From contig LSYV01000275.1 in assembly GCA_001584585.1 (NCBI GenBank), positions 10,816 through 23,849 of the forward strand: a DNA stretch of 13,034 bases, given 5' to 3'. The DNA comes from Gonium pectorale (taxonomy: Eukaryota > Chlorophyta > Chlorophyceae > Chlamydomonadales > Volvocaceae). Below, piece after piece: positions 7,979-13,034 of the stretch. Numbering within the stretch: the first letter of the stretch is position 1; each line of letters opens with the position of its first letter. The translations under genes were made by a program, and so were the position numbers. The notes below the pieces were generated by a model. The model saw nothing but the letters and a program-made list of their open reading frames with translations. It ran no database searches and had not been told where the DNA came from.

Positions 7979-8539
7979 GGGGACAATAGTGTGGATGTGA
8001 AGCGGGTAGCGATAGCTGGGCGCGGCCGCGGAGTCGCAGCTGAAGGTCGGGGGGTGTCGGCGATGTCCAATGTGTCACGGCCCGATAACTTAACGATCAC
8101 AGGCTCACGATGAGGGCGCCCCTTAAGGCACACGCGTTTGTCAGCTACGTGCTCTGAGCCTGGTCGGCGGAGGGCGTCTTTTATTGGCACCAACCCGTCC
8201 GCCGTACGACGTGCTCGTTTCCGCGCTCGTTTCCGAAACCATGAGAATGCTGTGGCGCTTACGCTGTCGGTTAGCTCACAACCTAGGTTACAAGGTCACC
8301 TAGGTCACAAAAATAAAGCCACAAGCCACAAGCACAACGCCCCGCATCAATTGGACATCGACTCCAAACTCGGTTACAAGGTCACCTAGGTTCCTGTTCG
8401 GTTAAGCTCACATGGAGTAATGTGTAGTCGTTCGCAGGGATGTCGCGAAGGCAGCAGCAAATGCGTTAGCTGTCAGTTCCGCGCCTGTTGCCCCACAAGG
8501 CGTCAATAACAAAAATAAAGCATCTTTGAATATTTGACC
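7979..8539. promoter_or_regulatory. Divergent promoter region
   Basis: 561 bp separate the start codons of the leftward expansin-like gene (7978) and the rightward mismatch-repair gene (8540), so both 5' UTRs and promoters must fit here. No clear coding frame was seen. Notable elements are the duplicated 20-mer listed separately, a tandem 12-mer around GCTCGTTTCCG (8213-8223 and 8225-8235), and two copies of ACAAAAATAAAGC (8307-8319 and 8509-8521), the second ending 18 bases before the repair gene's ATG. Transcription starts cannot be placed from sequence. Confidence 0.6.
8281..8391. repeat. Duplicated 20-mer with ACCTAGGT palindromes
   Basis: GGTTACAAGGTCACCTAGGT occurs exactly at 8286-8305 and 8372-8391, 86 bp apart. 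The left copy is also preceded by ACCTAGGT (8281-8288), so two copies of this 8-bp palindrome flank TACAAGGTC there. The arrangement suggests a dimeric protein-binding site, but no factor is named. Confidence 0.75.
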
Positions 8540-11500
8540 ATGGACGCGCAGCAGCCCGTTGGCGGGGCGGGCTCTATAAAGCCAATCAACCGCCAGTCCA
8601 TTCATCGCATTTGTTCCGGCCAAGTCATCTTAGATCTGGCGACAGCAATCAAGGAGCTAGTAGAAAATGCGCTGGACGCCGGGGCAACCAACATTGAAGT
8701 AGGGCTTGCGCCGATGCGCGTCCGCTCAGGGCTTGCACCGGCTCCCACGCTGTGCGGGAGTGACGTCACAAGTTCGGCAAATATATCGGGTGTGCGGCGC
8801 GAGTGTGAAACTTCGATGGTCAGCGCCTGTCACCCGGGCCCGGTGGTCTGGCCGTTCGGAGTCCGGGCGCGCCGGGCCCCGCAAGATGTAAACCAGCGAG
8901 CCCTTGCGCTAATTAGCTGGCACTCACCCATGCCCCCTTCCTGTGTTGCGGGCCGCCTGGCGGCCCACCGTCATCTGCTGACGCCTGCCGCGCTCGGTGG
9001 TGACAGGTACGGCTGCGCGAGTACGGCAGTGCATTGGTGGAGGTCGCCGACAACGGCCGCGGCGTGCCGCCCGCCGATTACCAGGCACTGACGCTCAAGT
9101 ACCACACCTCGAAGATCACTTCGTTCGACGACCTTTCGGTGGGGCCTAGGGACAAATGGGGCACGGGGACGGGCCACGGGAACGGGGCTGGGGCCGGCGC
9201 TGGGACATACTCCAGGGACCGGCTCTTGTGATCGGGGTGGGTCGTGTCTGGGCAGGCTTCAGGGCCGGGCTTGGGCTGCATGCTGGGGCCGGGATAGGAA
9301 TGAGGAATGCAAGCGGTGACCAGCGGCAGGGAGGTACAGGGGGAGGATAACTGTGGAGGGTGCAGCGGACGTGACTGGACAGGAGGTCGGATGGTCGGCT
9401 GGGTCTGGTTGGCGCAAAGGAGGGCGCGGCCCAAGGATGGGGCAGCGCGCAGGGCGTCGCGAGGGGGATGAGACATTTTGTGAATTTGTGGTATGGCGAC
9501 GGCACGTCAGCGGTTGCAATCCCCCTTTGGGGCCGTCATCGTCATTTATGCCCTGCATCTGTGCTCGATGAGGTCATGAGATGTCATGCACCTCTAGGGC
9601 AGCCGTCAACTTTGTCCCCAAAGCTCTCGCCTGCTCTGTATCCTAATTGGCGACCTCTCGCCCCCGCTCTCCCTGCCTCCCCCCTCGCACCCATCCATCC
9701 GGCCACACGGTACACCGCTGCTTGTCGTACCGTACTGCACTGCACGGTACCGGTCCTACCGCCGCAGTCGGTTAGCACGTACGGCTTCCGCGGCGAGGCG
9801 CTCAGCTCGCTGTGTGCGGTTTCGGAGCTGTCGGTTGTGACGCGTACGGCGGAGCAGGACGCAGGCGTACGGCTGGAGTACGACCACGAGGTGGGGTTTC
9901 TGGGTGAGGAACGACGCGGAGGGATCCGGGCTGGGGAGGGGCCGGGCGAGCGAGGACTTCATGGCCCTCCCTCCATGCACGAGCTGTCTGTGGGGTTTGG
10001 GAGTTCGGCCGGCGGCTGGCCTGCACAAGGCTGAGGACCAGAACGCAGCCCTTGCGGGTTCAGGCGCCCTGATTTTCTGGGCGATGACACGCGCCGGCTC
10101 CCCGCCTCCGCAGGGCCTGCTGACGTCCCGCTCCCCGGCCCCCCGCGCGGTGGGCACCACGGTGGCGGTCAAGGACCTGTTCAAGACCCTGCCCGTACGG
10201 CATAAGGTACGGCACGAACATACTGGGACAGGCCAGGCGCTTGCGGGGTGCATCGTGGATGCATGCCGTGGACGCGGACGCTGGCGCACACGGCCGACCG
10301 AGCGGACGAGGCGGGGAGCAGGCGAAAAGGTCTGCAGACTACCGAGCGCACTTCAGGAGTTGCCCTTGACCCAAATCGATCCTCCCCCAACCCCCATTCC
10401 TAAAACCCAGTCCCTAGCGTGACATCCCCCAACTCCACGACCGCACCCCCACCCCGCACCGCACCCCCACTCCCACCCTGCCCCGCGACAGGAGTTCCTG
10501 CGCAACATCAAACGGGAGTTTGCAAAGGCGGTGTCCGTGCTGCAGGCTTACGCGCTCATCGCCACGCACACCCGCATCATCGTCACCAACCAGCCGGGCG
10601 GCAAGGGGGCGTCGCGCGCCACCGTCCTCACCACCGCCGCGCCCGCCGCTACATACGAAGCCTACGAGGCCGCGGCCGCGACGGCCGCCGCAAGCGACGG
10701 CAGCGCCGGCGGCGCTGCGCCGGCTCCGCCGCCGACGCCTGGCAGCTTGCCGACCGTCCTGGCGGCGTTGGCGGCGGCGCCGCCAGCCCCCGGGGCCGCG
10801 GCCGGGGCCGACCCACGGGTCGCAGCCCAGCTGGCGGCGCTCCGGGACAACGTCGTGTCCGTGTTCGGCGGTCGGGTGGCGGAGGCGCTGGAGCCGCTGG
10901 TGCTGCCCCAGGACCCCGAGACGGGCGTGAGGGTGGTCGGGTGCGCGGGGCATGTGGGGCTTGCAGCGAACGGTCAGTGTTCCGCTGAAAGGTCATCACC
11001 TGCACTGTCCACAATGCAGGGTAGATGGACAGCCATGTGTGATTGTGGGTCTGTCCCCGCGTCGTGTGGGGTGTGCGTTTGGCCGGTGCATGCGCACCGT
11101 CGTACGGCGTGTACGCCTAAACCGGGATTTGGGTCTGCCCCTTGGTATCCCCGCCCCACACCAACACATTGCCTCCAGCACGTGCGCGTGGCCGATGCCT
11201 AAGTCCACGCAGCCTGCCATGTACCCCACACGGCCGCATCCTCCGCCGGCCTCGCCCGCCTCCTCCTGCCTGGTCGCAGCTGGGTCTCCCGGGCGGGCTG
11301 CGGCCTCAAGGGGGACACCTCCCGCCAGTTCTTCTTCCTCAACGGCCGACCCGTGGACCTGCCCAAGGCGGCGCGGTGAGCTGATGCTGTTGTCGCCAGG
11401 CCAATGCTGGTGCAGTAGCTGCTGCTGGCTGAACGGTGGAACAGTCGTGGGCGTGTGCTGCAAGTGCGGACCTGTACACGATGGTGGCGTGCAAGCGGGC

Positions 11501-13034
11501 AGGGACGCGGGCGAACAGGCGGTTCACTGTGCAAGCCTAGGGCTCCAGACTGGCGCTCTCGGCCGCAAACCCATCGCCCTACCTCGCGCCTCCCGTTCAC
11601 TCGCTACGGGCCACCACAGTGCTGCCTTGCTCCTTCTACAAGCGCGTCCCACCAGCCGGAAGCGTCCCTCGCCAGCCGCAGCGCGGTGGTCCCCAACAAC
11701 GCCGTCTGTAGCGTGCGGGGCGAGTAGCGCCGCCGCTCCCCCTCACTGATACCCAACCGATCGGCCCCTCTGTACAGCTGCTCCTCAATCTTTTCTACCC
11801 CTCCCTCTTGACTTGGCAGCTTCGCCTCCCCTGCACCGCCCGTCCGCAGCGTGCTGAACGACTCGTTCAAGTCGCTGTCCTCGCCCGCGCACGCCGGGTC
11901 GCACCGACCCATGGGTCTGCTGTCCGTGTCGCTGCCCTCGGAGGAGGTCGACGTCAACGTGACGCCCGACAAGCGCCGCGTGTTCATGGCGGCGGAGGAC
12001 CGCATGTGCGGGCTGCTGCAGCAGGTGGGGGCCGCATGTGCGGGCTGCTGCAGCAGGTGGGGGCCGCATGTGCGGGCTGCTGCAGCAGGTGGGGGCCGCA
12101 TGTGCGGGCTGCTGCAGCAGGTGGGGGCCGCATGTGCGGGCTGCTGCAGCAGGTGGGGGCCGCATGTGCGGGCTGCTGCAGCAGGTGGGGGCCGCATGTG
12201 CGGGCTGCTGCAGCAGGTGGGGGCCGCATGTGCGGGCTGCTGCAGCAGGTGGGGGCCGCATGTGCGGGCTGCTGCAGCAGGTGGGGGCCGCATGTGCGGG
12301 CTGCTGCAGCAGGTGGGGACCGGGTCCTCCCCGGGGCCTCGGTGGTTAGCGCGGTTGTTCGGGTGAATGGATACCGTAATTGGGTGATTGGTTGTTGGGG
12401 TAATTGGTTATTGGGTGATTGGTTGTTGGGCAAGCTGGGGCGGCTGCGCCGCGAGGGGTCGGCGCAGGGTGGGGTGCGTATGGGTGCGGGTGGGGCTGAG
12501 GGTAGCGCTGTGATGGCCACGGAGGGGATGGGGCCGGGGGAAGAGGGATCCGTTGCTTACCTTTTTGGCGTCACCACTCCCCAGACGCGCTACTGAGCAA
12601 TGCCCACGCCATCTCCCGTCCCGCTTCACCCGCCTTTCGTAGTCCCTGTCTGCGCTGTGGGAGCCCTCGCGTTGCACCTTCGCGGTGAACGCGCCATCCG
12701 CCCTGACGGCAGGCGGCGCCGGCGCCGGCGGAGCTGGCGGCAGCGCGCTGGTGGCGGGCGGGCTTCGCGGCGGCCCACAGAGGCAAACTACGCTGAGCGT
12801 AGTGCGCGGCGGCGGCAATGGCGCTACCGCCGCCGCTTCTGCGGCTGCGGGGACAATGGAAGTGCAGGACGCTGATGCTGTCAGCGCGTCGAAGGTCGCT
12901 GGCTGCCGCGGCGGTGGTGGTGGTGGCGGCAGCCAGTCGCCCGCCAAGCGCCAGCGTCTTAGCTCCGACACCGCTGACGCCGGCGGCGGCGACGGCGGCG
13001 ACGGCGGAGGCGGCGACGTTGGTGGTGACGGTAT
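8540..13034 (+). CDS. PMS1: PMS1/PMS2-type MutL mismatch-repair protein (3' end outside window)
   Basis: Exons: 8540-8698, 9007-9138, 9768-9890, 10114-10206, 10492-10940, 11280-11375, 11850 to 12024 or 12312, and 12643 to beyond the edge. All introns are GT-AG and in phase. The N-terminus, [19 protein letters not shown], is diagnostic of the plant/yeast PMS1 = mammalian PMS2 branch. GHKL ATPase motifs are intact: [15 protein letters not shown] (catalytic E39, Mg-binding N43), DNGRGV (68-73), HTSKI (86-90), [11 protein letters not shown] (102-112) and GTTV (152-155). [21 protein letters not shown] and [12 protein letters not shown] belong to the transducer domain. Within exon 5 an Ala/Pro/Gly-rich insert of about 60 residues follows VTNQPGGKG. 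Exon 8 resumes [16 protein letters not shown], then a Gly/Ala-rich linker with PAKRQRL, a possible nuclear signal. As MutL-alpha partner of MLH1, the protein acts in nuclear mismatch repair; the endonuclease domain should follow the right edge. The longest introns (9139-9767, 11376-11849) hold nothing recognisable. Confidence 0.93.
12002..12321 (+). repeat. Ten-copy 32-bp minisatellite over an exon-intron boundary
   Basis: Units start at 12002, 12034, 12066, 12098, 12130, 12162, 12194, 12226, 12258 and 12290. Nine are identical; the tenth differs by one G-to-A near its end. Each unit begins GCATGTGCGGGC and contains the perfect 12-bp palindrome CTGCTGCAGCAG directly before GTGGGG, which is the exon 7 donor context. 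The first unit encodes MCGLLQQ, the conserved end of exon 7 of the mismatch-repair gene. Because 32 is not a multiple of three, the array reads in all frames on both strands without a stop. Confidence 0.97.
12380..12430 (+). repeat. Tandem TTGGGTGATTGGTTGTTGGG in intron 7
   Basis: Two copies of the 20-mer (12380-12399 and 12411-12430) are separated by GTAATTGGTTA. The stretch is T/G-rich and lies in the intron after the minisatellite. Confidence 0.8.

Noticed and set aside
8534..8539. TTG start two codons upstream of the PMS1 ATG
   Set aside because: Nuclear genes of green algae start at ATG; the ATG at 8540 has good context (ACCATGG) and fits the family's N-terminus.
11604..12293. Minus-strand frame of 229 codons rich in [20 protein letters not shown]
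   Set aside because: It is produced by the 32-bp array, which is stop-free in all frames; the flanks of the frame overlap conserved PMS1 coding on the other strand.
12002..12321. CRISPR-like array
   Set aside because: The units are directly tandem with no unique spacers, inside an algal nuclear gene.

Overview
The window looks like nuclear DNA of a volvocine green alga (Chlamydomonas/Volvox/Gonium-type). This is inferred from high GC with GT/AC-rich spacers, genes split into many short exons by introns of roughly 70-630 bp, a TGTAA-type 3' processing signal, and Ala/Gly-rich inserts in a conserved protein. No plasmid, phage, CRISPR, rRNA or tRNA signal was seen.

Layout, left to right. (1) 1-1053, minus strand: the 5' part of a gene for an Arg/Ser- and Arg/Asp/Glu-rich (RS/RD/RE) protein that runs off the left edge. 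(2) 1054-2172: spacer without a recognisable gene. (3) 2173-2932, minus strand: a decayed partial copy of the first exons of the expansin-like gene found further right. (4) 2933-4452: repeat-rich spacer, then the 3' UTR of the next gene. (5) 4453-7978, minus strand: a complete 11-exon gene. Its exons join in phase into a 423-residue secreted protein with an expansin/GH45-like double-psi beta-barrel and a C-terminal carbohydrate-binding-like domain. (6) 7979-8539: divergent promoter region with a duplicated 20-bp element. (7) 8540 to the right edge, plus strand: a PMS1/PMS2-type MutL mismatch-repair gene. Eight exons are visible, covering the whole N-terminal ATPase/transducer part and the start of the linker; the endonuclease end lies outside the window.

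The two most interesting points concern gene structure. First, the mismatch-repair gene carries a 320-bp array of ten 32-bp repeats, nine identical and the last with a single change. The array sits on an exon-intron boundary, so the splice donor is copied ten times and reading frame depends on which copy is used. Second, the expansin-like pseudogene matches the active gene through exons and introns but lacks intron 1 with base-level precision, while keeping introns 2 and 3. That is an intron presence/absence difference between two tandem copies.

The genes do not form one pathway. The expansin-like gene and its dead copy point to local tandem duplication of a cell-wall/extracellular-matrix gene. 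The repair gene is a housekeeping gene sharing its promoter region with it. All exon models were read by eye from splice signals and family similarity; none was checked against transcripts.
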